Assembly: GCF_002285285.1 (NCBI RefSeq)
Contig: NZ_NSJF01000004.1
Span: forward strand, 1-64,000
DNA length: 64,000 nt
Source: Vandammella animalimorsus
GTDB lineage: Bacteria > Pseudomonadota > Gammaproteobacteria > Burkholderiales > Burkholderiaceae_C
Direction of reading: 5' to 3'
Shown here: piece after piece, positions 44,234-53,103 of the stretch
Layout of the letters: the number at the start of each line of letters is the position of its first letter
Position numbering within the stretch: the first letter of the stretch is position 1
Position numbers and translations under genes: made by a program
Notes under the pieces: model-generated
What the model saw: only the letters and a program-made list of their open reading frames with translations
What the model was told of the DNA's origin: nothing
The model's database searches: none

Positions 44234-45097
44234 ATGCCCACGACGCTGCCCCCTGCTGCCGCCCACACGCTACGCACCGCCTGGCGCCAGCCATCGCTGC
44301 TGGTGGGCGGCCTGCTGACGCTGCTGCTGCTGTGCACGGCGTTGCTGTCGATGGTCTGGACGCCGCACCCGCCCGGCGAGCAATACACCGACCGGCGCCA
44401 GGCCGCGCCCAGCGCCGAGCACTGGCTGGGCACCGACGTCTATGGCCAAGACATGCTCTCCCAGCTGATGGTGGGCGCGCAAAGCTCGGTGCTGGTGGGC
44501 GTTGTGGCCGTAGGCATAGGCTTGCTGCTGGGCGTGGCCTTGGGCCTGCTGGCCGCCACGCGCAAAGGCTGGGTCGAAGAGCTCATCATGCGCCTGGCCG
44601 ACCTGACCTTCGCCTTCCCGGCCATTCTCACGGCCATCATGATGCGCGCCGTCTATGGCTCTGGCGTGGTGATCTCCATCATCGCCATTGGCATTGCCAG
44701 CGTGCCCATCTTCGCGCGCCTGACGCGCGCCTCGGCCAATGCCCTGCTCGAGCGCGATTTCGTGCTGGCCGCGCGCGCCTGCGGCCGCCGCCCCTGGGCC
44801 ATCACCTGGGAGCACGTGCTGCCCAACCTGCTGCCCATCCTGATCGTGCAAGCCACCATCCAATTTGCCATTGCCATCCTGGCCGAGGCCGCGCTGTCCT
44901 ACCTCGGCCTGGGCACGCAATACCCCACCCCATCCTGGGGGCGCATGCTCAGTGAGGCCCAAACCACGCTGTTCGACGCCCCCATGCTGGCCGTTTACCC
45001 TGGCGTGACCATCGCCCTGGCCGTGTTCGGGCTGAACCTGCTGGGCGATGGGCTGCGCGACCGACTTGACCCTCGGCTGACGGGCAGCCAGCGATGA
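44234..45097 (+). CDS. dppC: peptide ABC transporter permease (DppC type)
   Basis: Second permease, 287 residues, five to six helices with the typical early HWLGTDVYGQDML motif (residues 58-70) and the EAA loop (LERDFVLAARACGRRPWAIT) followed by EHVLPNLLPILIVQ. The start is 13 bp after dppB and its stop overlaps the dppD start (ATGA at 45094). Pairs with DppB in one complex. Confidence 0.9.
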   Translation: MPTTLPPAAAHTLRTAWRQPSLLVGGLLTLLLLCTALLSMVWTPHPPGEQYTDRRQAAPSAEHWLGTDVYGQDMLSQLMVGAQSSVLVGVVAVGIGLLLGVALGLLAATRKGWVEELIMRLADLTFAFPAILTAIMMRAVYGSGVVISIIAIGIASVPIFARLTRASANALLERDFVLAARACGRRPWAITWEHVLPNLLPILIVQATIQFAIAILAEAALSYLGLGTQYPTPSWGRMLSEAQTTLFDAPMLAVYPGVTIALAVFGLNLLGDGLRDRLDPRLTGSQR

Positions 45098-46017
45098 GCC
45101 CAGCAATTACAGCCAGCGCCACAGCACCCAGCGCCGCGCTGCTGGCCATCGAAGGCCTGCACGTCAGCCTGGGCAACCCGCCGCACAGCACCGCCGTGCT
45201 GCACGACATTCACCTGCAAGTGCAGCCCGGCCAGACCCTGGGCCTGGTGGGCGAATCGGGCAGCGGCAAATCCATGACAGCGCTGGCCATCATGGGCCTG
45301 CTGCCCACGCCCGCGCAATGCAGCGGCAGCATCCGCCTGCAGGGCCAGGAGCTGCTGGGGCTGTCGCAGCGGCAGCTGCAGCGCCTGCGCGGCAACCGCA
45401 TGGCCATGGTGTTCCAGGAGCCCATGAGTGCCCTCAACCCCGTGCACACCATTGGCCACCAGGTGGCCGAGCCGCTGCGCCTGCACCAGGGCCTGGGCCG
45501 GCGCGCTGCGCTGCAGCAAGCGGCCGCCTTGCTCGAGCGCGTTGGCATTGCCCGCGCCGGCCAGCGCCTGGCGGACTACCCACACCAGTTCTCCGGCGGC
45601 CAGCGCCAGCGCATCACCATCGCCATGGCGCTGGCCTGCAAGCCCGCCTTGCTGATTGCCGACGAGCCCACCACGGCGCTGGACGGCATCGTGCAGCAGC
45701 AAATCCTGGACCTGCTCGACGAGTTGGTGCTGGAGCGCCACATGGGCCTGCTGCTGATCTCACACGACCTGGCCGTGATCTCCGACTACTGCGACAGCGT
45801 AGCCGTGATGACCCAGGGCCAGATCGTCGAGCACGGCGCCACGGCCAGCGTCTTCGCGCAGCCGCAGCACCCCTACACCCAGCAGTTGATGCAGTCGCGC
45901 CAGCGCCTGATGGCCTTTTGCCAGAGCGACACGCCCACTGCCCCTGCTGCTGCATCCAACTGCAGCAATGGCAGCAATGGCAGCAATGGCAGCAATGGCG
46001 CAGGGAGGACTGCATGA
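45094..46017 (+). CDS. dppD: peptide ABC transporter ATPase (DppD type)
   Basis: 307 residues. Walker A GESGSGKS (53-60), Q-loop FQEPMSALNP, signature FSGGQRQR, Walker B LLIADEPT, H-loop SHDLAV. The C-terminal oligopeptide ABC extension is short and ends in a Ser-Asn-Gly repeat (residues 291-302), made by a 9-bp tandem repeat. Start overlaps dppC and stop overlaps dppF. Confidence 0.9.
   Translation: MSPAITASATAPSAALLAIEGLHVSLGNPPHSTAVLHDIHLQVQPGQTLGLVGESGSGKSMTALAIMGLLPTPAQCSGSIRLQGQELLGLSQRQLQRLRGNRMAMVFQEPMSALNPVHTIGHQVAEPLRLHQGLGRRAALQQAAALLERVGIARAGQRLADYPHQFSGGQRQRITIAMALACKPALLIADEPTTALDGIVQQQILDLLDELVLERHMGLLLISHDLAVISDYCDSVAVMTQGQIVEHGATASVFAQPQHPYTQQLMQSRQRLMAFCQSDTPTAPAAASNCSNGSNGSNGSNGAGRTA
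45964..45999 (+). repeat. 9-bp tandem repeat in dppD tail
   Basis: Four perfect copies of AGCAATGGC, coding (Ser-Asn-Gly)4 at the end of DppD, just before the dppF ribosome site (AGGGAGG) and start. Copy change keeps the frame but would alter the DppD tail. Confidence 0.9.
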
Positions 46018-46964
46018 GCGCGCCCAGTCCCTCGCGCTGCAACCTGCTGGAGGTGCGCGACCTCAGCCACCATTACCACCAGCCGCGCCGCTGGCCGGCG
46101 TTGCCCTGGCCGGGCCGGCGCCTGGCCCAGCAGACTGAGCAAGGGCTGGTGCTGGAGCACATCAGCTTCTCGCTGCAGCCCGGGCAAAGCCTGGGCATCG
46201 TTGGCGAATCGGGCGCGGGCAAATCCACGCTGGCGCGCATCGTCATGGCGCTGGAGCGCCCCAGCCGAGGCAGCGTGCGCCTGCTCGGGCGCGACCTGCA
46301 CCAGATGTCGCCCGAGCAGCTGCGCCTGGCGCGGGCCGACTTCCAGATGGTCTTTCAGGATCCGTACAGCTCGCTGAACCCGCGCCAGCGCATCGAGCGC
46401 ATCGTCACCGAGCCGCTGCGCGCACTGGGTGAGCGCGAGCTGCTGCCCATGCGCCGCCGCGCCGAGCAAATGCTCGAACAGGTCGGCCTGCACAGCCGCG
46501 ACCTGGACAAATACCCGCATGAATTCTCCGGGGGCCAGCGCCAGCGCATCGCCATCGCCCGTGCGCTGATGACGCGCCCGCGCCTGATCGTTGCCGACGA
46601 GCCCGTCTCCGCCCTGGACGTCAGCATCCAGGCCCAGGTGCTGGACCTGCTGCTGGAGCTGAAGAAAACCTACGGCATCTCCTTCCTGCTCATCAGCCAC
46701 GACATGGCCGCCATCCACCACCTGTGCGAGGACATGCTGGTCATGCACCAGGGGCGCATCATCGAGCGCGGCAGCCCGGCGCAGTTGTTTCACGCCCCGC
46801 AGCAGCCCTACACCCAGGCCCTGATCGCCGCCATGCCGCAACTGGGTCAAGGCCGACGCCGCGAGCGCCTGGCGCAGCAACAACAGCAGCAACAGCTACA
46901 ACAACCGCCAGCAGCGGCCCAGCCCGCAGCGCCTGGCGATAGCCACGGCCACGAAGGCCACTGA
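46014..46964 (+). CDS. dppF: peptide ABC transporter ATPase (DppF type)
   Basis: 316 residues. Walker A GESGAGKS (64-71), Q-loop FQDPYSSLNPRQ, signature FSGGQRQR, Walker B LIVADEPVSALD, H-loop SHDMAA, and the LFHAPQQPYTQALIAAMP segment of the oligopeptide ABC extension. The last 40 residues are unusual, with a run of glutamines, Pro/Ala and a His/Gly end (GDSHGHEGH). It starts in the ATGA shared with dppD. It ends 7 bp from the convergent MprF-like gene. Confidence 0.9.
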   Translation: MSAPSPSRCNLLEVRDLSHHYHQPRRWPALPWPGRRLAQQTEQGLVLEHISFSLQPGQSLGIVGESGAGKSTLARIVMALERPSRGSVRLLGRDLHQMSPEQLRLARADFQMVFQDPYSSLNPRQRIERIVTEPLRALGERELLPMRRRAEQMLEQVGLHSRDLDKYPHEFSGGQRQRIAIARALMTRPRLIVADEPVSALDVSIQAQVLDLLLELKKTYGISFLLISHDMAAIHHLCEDMLVMHQGRIIERGSPAQLFHAPQQPYTQALIAAMPQLGQGRRRERLAQQQQQQQLQQPPAAAQPAAPGDSHGHEGH

Positions 46965-46971
46965 GCAGCCC

Positions 46972-48609
46972 TCAACGCGGGCGGCGCTCGCGCCGGCGCA
47001 GCAGCTGCCAGGCGCCCAGCAGCAAGGCCAGCACCGCCGCCAGCATGGCCGCGCGGAACACCGGCGGCAGGCGCGCGTCCAGGGCAAAGCGCCACCACGG
47101 CATATGGCTCAGATCCTCGTGGCTATAGGCGAAATAAATGATCCAGCCCAGCGCCGCGAACACCAGGCCCAGCGCCAGCAGCCAGCCCAACTCTAGGCGC
47201 ACGGCAAACAGCGAGGAATGGCTGCTGAACTGCTCCTTGGACACCAGCAACAGCCCCAGCAGCACCGCCAGCATGGCCATCTCGTACCAGGCAAAGCCAT
47301 TGGGCAACGACAGCCACAGCGCCAGGCCCGTGGCCAGCAGCGCCAGCCACCAGGCCGCATCCAGACGCTCCAACAGAGCCCGCGCCAGCACCAGCAGCAG
47401 CAGGCCGCAGACGCTGCCCAGCAGCCGCGAGGCCTCGATCCAGAACTGCGGCACATGCCAGCGCTGCAGGGCCAGCGCCGCGGCCTGGTTGTCGGGCCTG
47501 GCGCCAGCGGCCAGCAGCACTGCCCCGGCGGCAAAGGCCAGCCCGCCCAGCACCAGCGGCGCCGCCCAGGCGATGTTGCGCGCAATCTGCATGCCCGTGA
47601 CGTGCAGCCGCCGGCGCGCGCGGCCTGGCCGGCTGTTCAGCCGCATCCACAGCGCATAGCCAGTGAGCAACAACGCCGCCGCCACCAAAGGCAGCAGGTA
47701 GTACACGACCCGATACAGCACCAGCGCCGCCGCCAGCGCCGTCGCCGGCAGGCCCGAGGCCGACAGGCCGGTGAACATCACCGCCTCGAACACCCCCAGC
47801 CCGCCGGGCACGTGGCTGAGGATGCCGGCCGTCAGCGCCAGCATGTAGACCATCAGAAAGGCCCACCAAGTCAGCGGGCTGGGCGGCAGCAAAAACCACA
47901 GCGCCAGGCCGGCCAGCACCGTGTCGGTGGCCGTGATCAGCAGCTGCCGCAGCGCCAGGCCCAGCGAGGGCAGCTGCAGCTGCCAAGGCCCCAGGCGCAG
48001 CGTCTGCAGCCGCGCGCAGCACCACAGGAACGCCAGCGCCACGGCCAGCACCAGCGCCGCCAGCACCACGATGGCCGCCACCGGCAACTGCGTGTGCTGC
48101 GCCGCGCGCTGCGCGCCCACCAGCAGCGCCAGGGCCCCCAGCACGGTGATGCCCGCGCCGAAGGCCAGTGCGTTGAAGGCAATCAGCCGCGTGACTTGCA
48201 GCGCCGTCAGCCCCCACTGCGTGAACATGCGCATGCGCACGGCGCCGCCGGCGAGCACCCCCAGGCCCACGGTATTGCCCAGCGTGTAGGCCATGAATGA
48301 GGTCACCAGTACGGCTGTGCGCGGCGGCGGCTGCGCCGGCGCCAGGTATTTCAGCGCCGAAAAGTCGTAACCAGTCATGACCAGGTAGCTGGCCGCGGCC
48401 GCCAACGCCGCGTAGCCCAACGCCTGCGCGGGCACCTGGCCCATCAGCTGCAGCACCTGCGCGGCATCGACCTCGGCCAGCGCATGGTGCAGGGCCCACA
48501 CCACCAGCAGCGCCACCACCGCCGTCAGCGCCAGCGACAGGCCACGGCGCAGCCGCGGGTGGTAGAGCACCCGCACGAACCAATCCAACAGAGAAGACGC
48601 CGAAGACAT
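46972..48609 (-). CDS. MprF-type flippase domain protein (lysyl-PG flippase-like, no synthase)
   Basis: 545 residues with about fourteen membrane helices. It has the UPF0104/MprF N-terminal motifs: TGYDFSALKYL, MAYTLGNTVGLGVLAGGAVR and ILSHVPGGLGVFEAVM. Full MprF (about 850 residues) also has a cytosolic lysyl-transferase half; here the chain stops after a helix and RRRERRPR, and nothing like the synthase is seen downstream (dppF ends 7 bp away). A lipid flippase for a modified phosphatidylglycerol made elsewhere is possible, or another lipid altogether. Start 48609 (MSSASSLLDWFVRV). Divergent from the kinase gene. Confidence 0.82.
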   Translation of the reverse strand: MSSASSLLDWFVRVLYHPRLRRGLSLALTAVVALLVVWALHHALAEVDAAQVLQLMGQVPAQALGYAALAAAASYLVMTGYDFSALKYLAPAQPPPRTAVLVTSFMAYTLGNTVGLGVLAGGAVRMRMFTQWGLTALQVTRLIAFNALAFGAGITVLGALALLVGAQRAAQHTQLPVAAIVVLAALVLAVALAFLWCCARLQTLRLGPWQLQLPSLGLALRQLLITATDTVLAGLALWFLLPPSPLTWWAFLMVYMLALTAGILSHVPGGLGVFEAVMFTGLSASGLPATALAAALVLYRVVYYLLPLVAAALLLTGYALWMRLNSRPGRARRRLHVTGMQIARNIAWAAPLVLGGLAFAAGAVLLAAGARPDNQAAALALQRWHVPQFWIEASRLLGSVCGLLLLVLARALLERLDAAWWLALLATGLALWLSLPNGFAWYEMAMLAVLLGLLLVSKEQFSSHSSLFAVRLELGWLLALGLVFAALGWIIYFAYSHEDLSHMPWWRFALDARLPPVFRAAMLAAVLALLLGAWQLLRRRERRPR

Positions 48610-48792
48610 GGAAATCCCAACAATGCCGCTGGCTGCAGCCCGCCGCGCTGCGCGCCGCCACGCCAGTCGGCCATTATTCCCACGGCCATGGCGGCGCACC
48701 GGGTTACGGCCCGCGGTTTTGCAAGGGGTTACAGAAAAATGCCCGGAAAGGCCGGCCGCTACACTGTGTGGCCCCTCCAATGCCTTTAACCC

Positions 48793-51700
48793 ATGCCTGC
48801 CATCTGGGTCATCCTCGTCTCGCTGCTGTATGCCGCCATGCTGTTTGCCGTGGCCTGGCTGGGCGATCGCCATGCCAGCCTGACGCAGCGCGATGGCGTG
48901 CGCCCGGTGATCTACAGCCTGGCGCTGGCGGTGTACTGCTCCTCATGGACGTTTTATGGCGCCGTGGGCACGGCCGCGCGCCATGGCCTGGGCTATCTGC
49001 CCATTTACCTGGGGCCGATGCTGCTGTTCCTGCTGGGCTGGCGCATGCTCGAGCGCCTGGCGCTGGTGGCCGGTCAGCACAACACCGTCTCCATCGCCGA
49101 TTTCATCGCCTCGCGCTTTGGCCGCGCGCCGCGCCTGGCGGCGCTGGTGGCGCTGATCGCGCTGATTGCCGCCGTGCCCTACCTGGCCTTGCAGTACCAG
49201 GCCGTGGTCACCAGCCTGGGCGTGCTCACTGGGCTGGATGCGCGCGGGCAGCGCTGGGGCGACCCGGCCCTGTACGTGGCGGCCATCATGGCCTTGTTTG
49301 CCATTTTGTTCGGCACCCGCCAAGTCGATGCCAGCGAGCACCGTCCGGGCCTGATGCTGGCCGTGGCGCTGGAATCGGTCATCAAGCTGCTGGCCTTGCT
49401 GGCCGTGGGCGTGCTGGCGCTGCGCTGGCTGGGCGCGCAGCCGCACAGCGCAGGCCAGGCCATCGCCCAGCTGATCCAGCGCGGCCCGCCCACCGGATTT
49501 GTCGCCCAAACGCTGCTGGCCTTTGCCGCCATGCTGTGCCTGCCGCGCCAGTTCCACGTGGCCGTGGTGGAGTGCGGCGACGTGGGCGACATCCGCCGCG
49601 CGCGCTGGCTGTTTGGCGGCTACCTGCTGCTCATCAGCCTGATGGTGCTGCCCATTGCCGCAGCCGGTCAGGCCCTGTTCCACGCCGCAGGCTCGGTCAC
49701 GCCCGACAGCTTTGTGCTGGCCCTGCCGCTGTCGCTGGGCCATGAGGGGTTGGCGCTGGTGGCCTACATCGGCGGCTTTTCGGCCGCCACCGGCATGGTC
49801 ATCGTGGTCAGCGTGGCGCTGTCGAACATGGTCAGCAACGATCTGGTCATGCCCTGGCTGCTGCGCCGCCAGCCGCAGCGCCTGGCCGCAGGCGCGGACA
49901 CCGCCGCCCTGGTGCTGTGGGTGCGCCGCGCCGCCATCGTGCTGCTGGCGCTGCTGGCCTACGGCTACTCGCGCGGCATGGACGGGCGCATGCCGCTGGC
50001 CAGCCTGGGCCTGATGGCCTTTGCCGCCGTGGCCCAGTTTGCCCCGGCGCTGGTGGCCGGGCTGTACTGGCCGGGCGCCAGCCGCCGCGGCGTCGAGGCC
50101 GGGCTGCTGGCCGGCTTTGCGCTGTGGGGCTATACGCTGCTGCTGCCCAGCCTGGCCGAGAGCGGCTGGCTGGATACGGCCTGGATCGAGCACGGCCCCT
50201 GGGGCCAGCAATGGCTGCGCCCCCACCAGCTGCTAGGCAGCAGCGTCGGCCTGGTGCTGGGCAGCGCCGACTGGGACGCCATCACCCACGGCACCTTTTG
50301 GTCGCTGCTGGCCAATGCCGCCACGCTGGTGCTGGTGTCGCTGCGCTGGCGCCCCAGCCTGACCGAGCAGATGCAGGCCCAGCCCTTTTTGGCGCCGCAG
50401 CACGCGCCGCGCCCTGGCGCAGGCCAGGCGCAGCCGGCCGCCGATCAGCCCGGCGCGCCGCTGCAGGCCAGCCGGCTGCGCGTGCGCGATCTGCAGACCG
50501 TGGCCAGCCGCATCGTGGGCCAGCGCACCGCCGAGCGCGCCTTTGCCGAGCACGCGCGCCGCCATGCGCTGACGCTCAGCCCCGAGCTGCGCGCCGATGC
50601 CCACTGGCTGCGCCTGACCGAGCTGCTGCTGGCCGGTGCCGTGGGCGCGGCCTCGGCGCGGCTGCTGCTCACGCGCGCGCTGCAGGGCTCGGGCATGGAG
50701 CTGGCAGCCATCGTCTCGGTGCTGGACGAGGCCGGCCAGGAGCTGCGCTTTAACCGCGACATCCTGCTGGCCACGCTGGAGCACATCGACCCGGGCGTGA
50801 GCGTGGTCGATGCCGAAATGCGCCTGGTGGCCTGGAACCGGCGCTACCAGCAGCTGTTCAACTACCCGGCGGGGATGCTGTATGTCGGGCGCAGCGTGGC
50901 CGATTTGATCGCCCACAACCTGCGCCACGATCCCCTGGGCCTGGCGCACGAGCCGGCGCAGCATCTGCCCATCGAGGAGCAAGTGCAAAAGCGCATCGCC
51001 CTGATGCGCCAAGGGCGCGCCTACACCCTGGTGCGCGAGCTGCGCGACGGGCGCTTCATCGAAATGCGCGGCCACCCACTGCCCAACGGCGGCTACGTCA
51101 CCAGCTACAGCGACATCAGCGCCTTCAAGCACGCCGAGCGCAAGCTGCGCGACGTCAACGAAACCCTGGAGCAGCGTGTGGCCCAGCGCAGCCGCGAGCT
51201 GGCCGCAGCGCACGAATCGCGCTCGCGCTACCTGACGGCCATCAGCCACGACGTGCTGCAGCCCATCCACGCCACAAGGCTGTTCGCCTCCGCGCTGCGC
51301 GAGGAGGCGCATCCGGCCCAGATGCGGCAACTGGCCGGGCAGATCGACGCCGCGCTGGGCGCTGCCGAAGACCTGCTCGATGGCGTGCTGGACATCTCGC
51401 GCCTGGATGCGGGCGCGCTGCAGCCGGACATCCAGGCCATCGACCTGCACGCTCTGCTGGGCGCGCTGCAGCAGCAATACGCCCCGCTGGCGGCCAAGCG
51501 GCGCCTGCAATGGCGGCTGCGCATCAGCGCCCGCCACGGCGCGCCGCTTTGGGTGCGCAGCGACGCGCGGCTGCTGCGCCGCGTGCTGCAGAACTTTGCC
51601 GCCAACGCGCTGCGCTACACCCAACATGGCGGCGTGCTGATGACGGCCCGCCCGCGCGGCAGCGCGCTGCTGCTGCAGGTGTGGGACACCGGCCCCGGCA

Positions 51701-52353
51701 TCCCGCCAGCGCACCTGGCGCGCATCTACGACGAGTTTCACCGCTACCAGCAGGTCTTCGACTGGGACGGGCGCGGCCTGGGTCTGGGCCTGTCAATCTG
51801 CCAGCGCATCGCCCGGCTGCTGCAGCACCCGCTGCAAGCGCGCTCGACCCTGGGGCGCGGCAGCATGTTCGCCATCACCGTGCCGCTGGTCGGCGGCGCT
51901 GCGGCCCAACGCGGCCAGGGCAGCCCAGGCGATGCCGCCCACAGTGGCGCAGCGCCGGCCGCCGCCACGGCCTTCAACCCCTTGCAGGGCATGCAGGTGC
52001 TGTGCCTGGACAACAGCCCGGACATCCTGCAAGGCATGCAGGCCCTACTGGGCCGCTGGGGCATTGCCGCGCACACGGCGCTCAACCTGCAGCAAGCCCT
52101 GGACATTGCCGCAGGCACGGCGCTGGACTGTCTGTTGGTGGACTACCACTTGCACGAGCGCCTCGATGGCCTGGCTGCGCTGCAGGCGCTGCGCCAGGCC
52201 CGGCCCGGCACGCCTGGGGCGCTGGTCACGGCCGATGGCAGCGACCAGCTCAAGGCCCAGGCCGCAGCCCATGGCGTGGTGGTACTGAACAAGCCCATCA
52301 AGCCTGCCGCGCTGCGCGCCTTTTTGCTGGCGCAGCGCCGCCCAGCTGGCTGA
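48793..52353 (+). CDS. crbS: hybrid sensor kinase with SLC5-like transporter domain (CrbS/MxtR type)
   Basis: 1186 residues in the order: sodium/solute symporter-like membrane domain (about 1-510, with SIADFIASRFGRAP and LCLPRQFHVAVVE), linker, PAS (about 660-770, ATLEHIDPGVSVVDAEMRLV), short coiled coil, HisKA with phospho-His819 (ISHDVLQPIHATRL), HATPase (about 910-1030, GTGPGIPP-like DTGPGIPPAHLARIYDEF, GRGLGLGLSI) and a receiver with Asp1117 (LLVDYHL). This matches CrbS/MxtR, which with a LuxR-type partner activates acetate use in Vibrio and Pseudomonas. The likely partner gene is next, convergent. Start MPAIWVILVS at 48793. Confidence 0.85.
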   Translation: MPAIWVILVSLLYAAMLFAVAWLGDRHASLTQRDGVRPVIYSLALAVYCSSWTFYGAVGTAARHGLGYLPIYLGPMLLFLLGWRMLERLALVAGQHNTVSIADFIASRFGRAPRLAALVALIALIAAVPYLALQYQAVVTSLGVLTGLDARGQRWGDPALYVAAIMALFAILFGTRQVDASEHRPGLMLAVALESVIKLLALLAVGVLALRWLGAQPHSAGQAIAQLIQRGPPTGFVAQTLLAFAAMLCLPRQFHVAVVECGDVGDIRRARWLFGGYLLLISLMVLPIAAAGQALFHAAGSVTPDSFVLALPLSLGHEGLALVAYIGGFSAATGMVIVVSVALSNMVSNDLVMPWLLRRQPQRLAAGADTAALVLWVRRAAIVLLALLAYGYSRGMDGRMPLASLGLMAFAAVAQFAPALVAGLYWPGASRRGVEAGLLAGFALWGYTLLLPSLAESGWLDTAWIEHGPWGQQWLRPHQLLGSSVGLVLGSADWDAITHGTFWSLLANAATLVLVSLRWRPSLTEQMQAQPFLAPQHAPRPGAGQAQPAADQPGAPLQASRLRVRDLQTVASRIVGQRTAERAFAEHARRHALTLSPELRADAHWLRLTELLLAGAVGAASARLLLTRALQGSGMELAAIVSVLDEAGQELRFNRDILLATLEHIDPGVSVVDAEMRLVAWNRRYQQLFNYPAGMLYVGRSVADLIAHNLRHDPLGLAHEPAQHLPIEEQVQKRIALMRQGRAYTLVRELRDGRFIEMRGHPLPNGGYVTSYSDISAFKHAERKLRDVNETLEQRVAQRSRELAAAHESRSRYLTAISHDVLQPIHATRLFASALREEAHPAQMRQLAGQIDAALGAAEDLLDGVLDISRLDAGALQPDIQAIDLHALLGALQQQYAPLAAKRRLQWRLRISARHGAPLWVRSDARLLRRVLQNFAANALRYTQHGGVLMTARPRGSALLLQVWDTGPGIPPAHLARIYDEFHRYQQVFDWDGRGLGLGLSICQRIARLLQHPLQARSTLGRGSMFAITVPLVGGAAAQRGQGSPGDAAHSGAAPAAATAFNPLQGMQVLCLDNSPDILQGMQALLGRWGIAAHTALNLQQALDIAAGTALDCLLVDYHLHERLDGLAALQALRQARPGTPGALVTADGSDQLKAQAAAHGVVVLNKPIKPAALRAFLLAQRRPAG

Positions 52354-52370
52354 GAGCCCTGGCCTCTGGC

Positions 52371-53006
52371 TCAGCGCTCGCTCAGGCCCCAGCGCTGCGC
52401 CAGGGTCACGGCCTCGGTGCGGTTGCTGGCGCCGAGCTTGCGCAAAATAGCCGACATATGGGCTTTGACGGTGGCCTCCGACGTGCCCAACTCATGCGCA
52501 ATCTGCTTGTTCAAGCGGCCAGCGGCGGCCATTTGCAAGACCTTGGTTTGCTGCGGCGTCAGATCGGCCAGCGCGCTCGGGCCGGGCTGCGCCGCGCCGG
52601 GCGCGGCAGCTTGCAGCGCATCGGGCGGGAACCAGGGCTCACCGTCCAGAATGCCTTGCAGCGCCTGCGCCAGCGTGGCCGCATCGGTGGATTTGGGCAG
52701 ATAGCCCAGCGCGCCCTGCTCCATGGCGCAGCGCATGGTTTGCGCGTCTTCATCGGCCGAGACCACCGCCACCGGCAGCTGCGGATGGCGCAGGCGCAGC
52801 TGGCGCAGCGCCTCAAAGCCCTGCTGGCCGGGCATGCGCAAGTCCAATAGCAGCAGATCCGCATCGCCGTGCGCCTGGGTTAAGGCATAGAGCTGCTCGG
52901 CCGATTCCGCCTCATGGATGCGCGCCTGCGGCCAGATGCGCAGCACCGTGGTGCGCAAAGCGTCGCGAAACAGCGGGTGGTCGTCGGCGATCAGCAGCGT
53001 GGGCAT
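52371..53006 (-). CDS. crbR: LuxR/NarL-family response regulator (CrbR/ErdR type)
   Basis: 211 residues: receiver (Asp8, Asp9, phospho-acceptor Asp55 in LLLLDLRMPG, Lys in YLPKS) and a GerE/LuxR helix-turn-helix (about 148-205, LTPQQTKVLQMAAAGRLNKQ, then GTSEATVKAHMSAILRKL). Partner-like to the hybrid kinase whose stop is 17 bp away on the other strand. The CrbR/ErdR assignment rests on this pairing. Confidence 0.87.
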   Translation of the reverse strand: MPTLLIADDHPLFRDALRTTVLRIWPQARIHEAESAEQLYALTQAHGDADLLLLDLRMPGQQGFEALRQLRLRHPQLPVAVVSADEDAQTMRCAMEQGALGYLPKSTDAATLAQALQGILDGEPWFPPDALQAAAPGAAQPGPSALADLTPQQTKVLQMAAAGRLNKQIAHELGTSEATVKAHMSAILRKLGASNRTEAVTLAQRWGLSER

Positions 53007-53051
53007 GGGCAGTCAGAGGGCGTGCAGGGTGCCGACCATGATAGAGCGCTT

Positions 53052-53090
53052 GGCACTGCAGCGGCCTGGGGGCTTTCCCTGCGCAGTGCC
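53052..53090. other. hairpin between RclA-like and response-regulator genes
   Basis: GGCACTGC (53052-53059) pairs with GCAGTGCC (53083-53090) with a 23-base loop. No T-run on either side, so its role as a terminator of the leftward fumarase-RclA unit is uncertain. Confidence 0.3.
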
Positions 53091-53103
53091 CGGCGCGCGA
53101 TGC

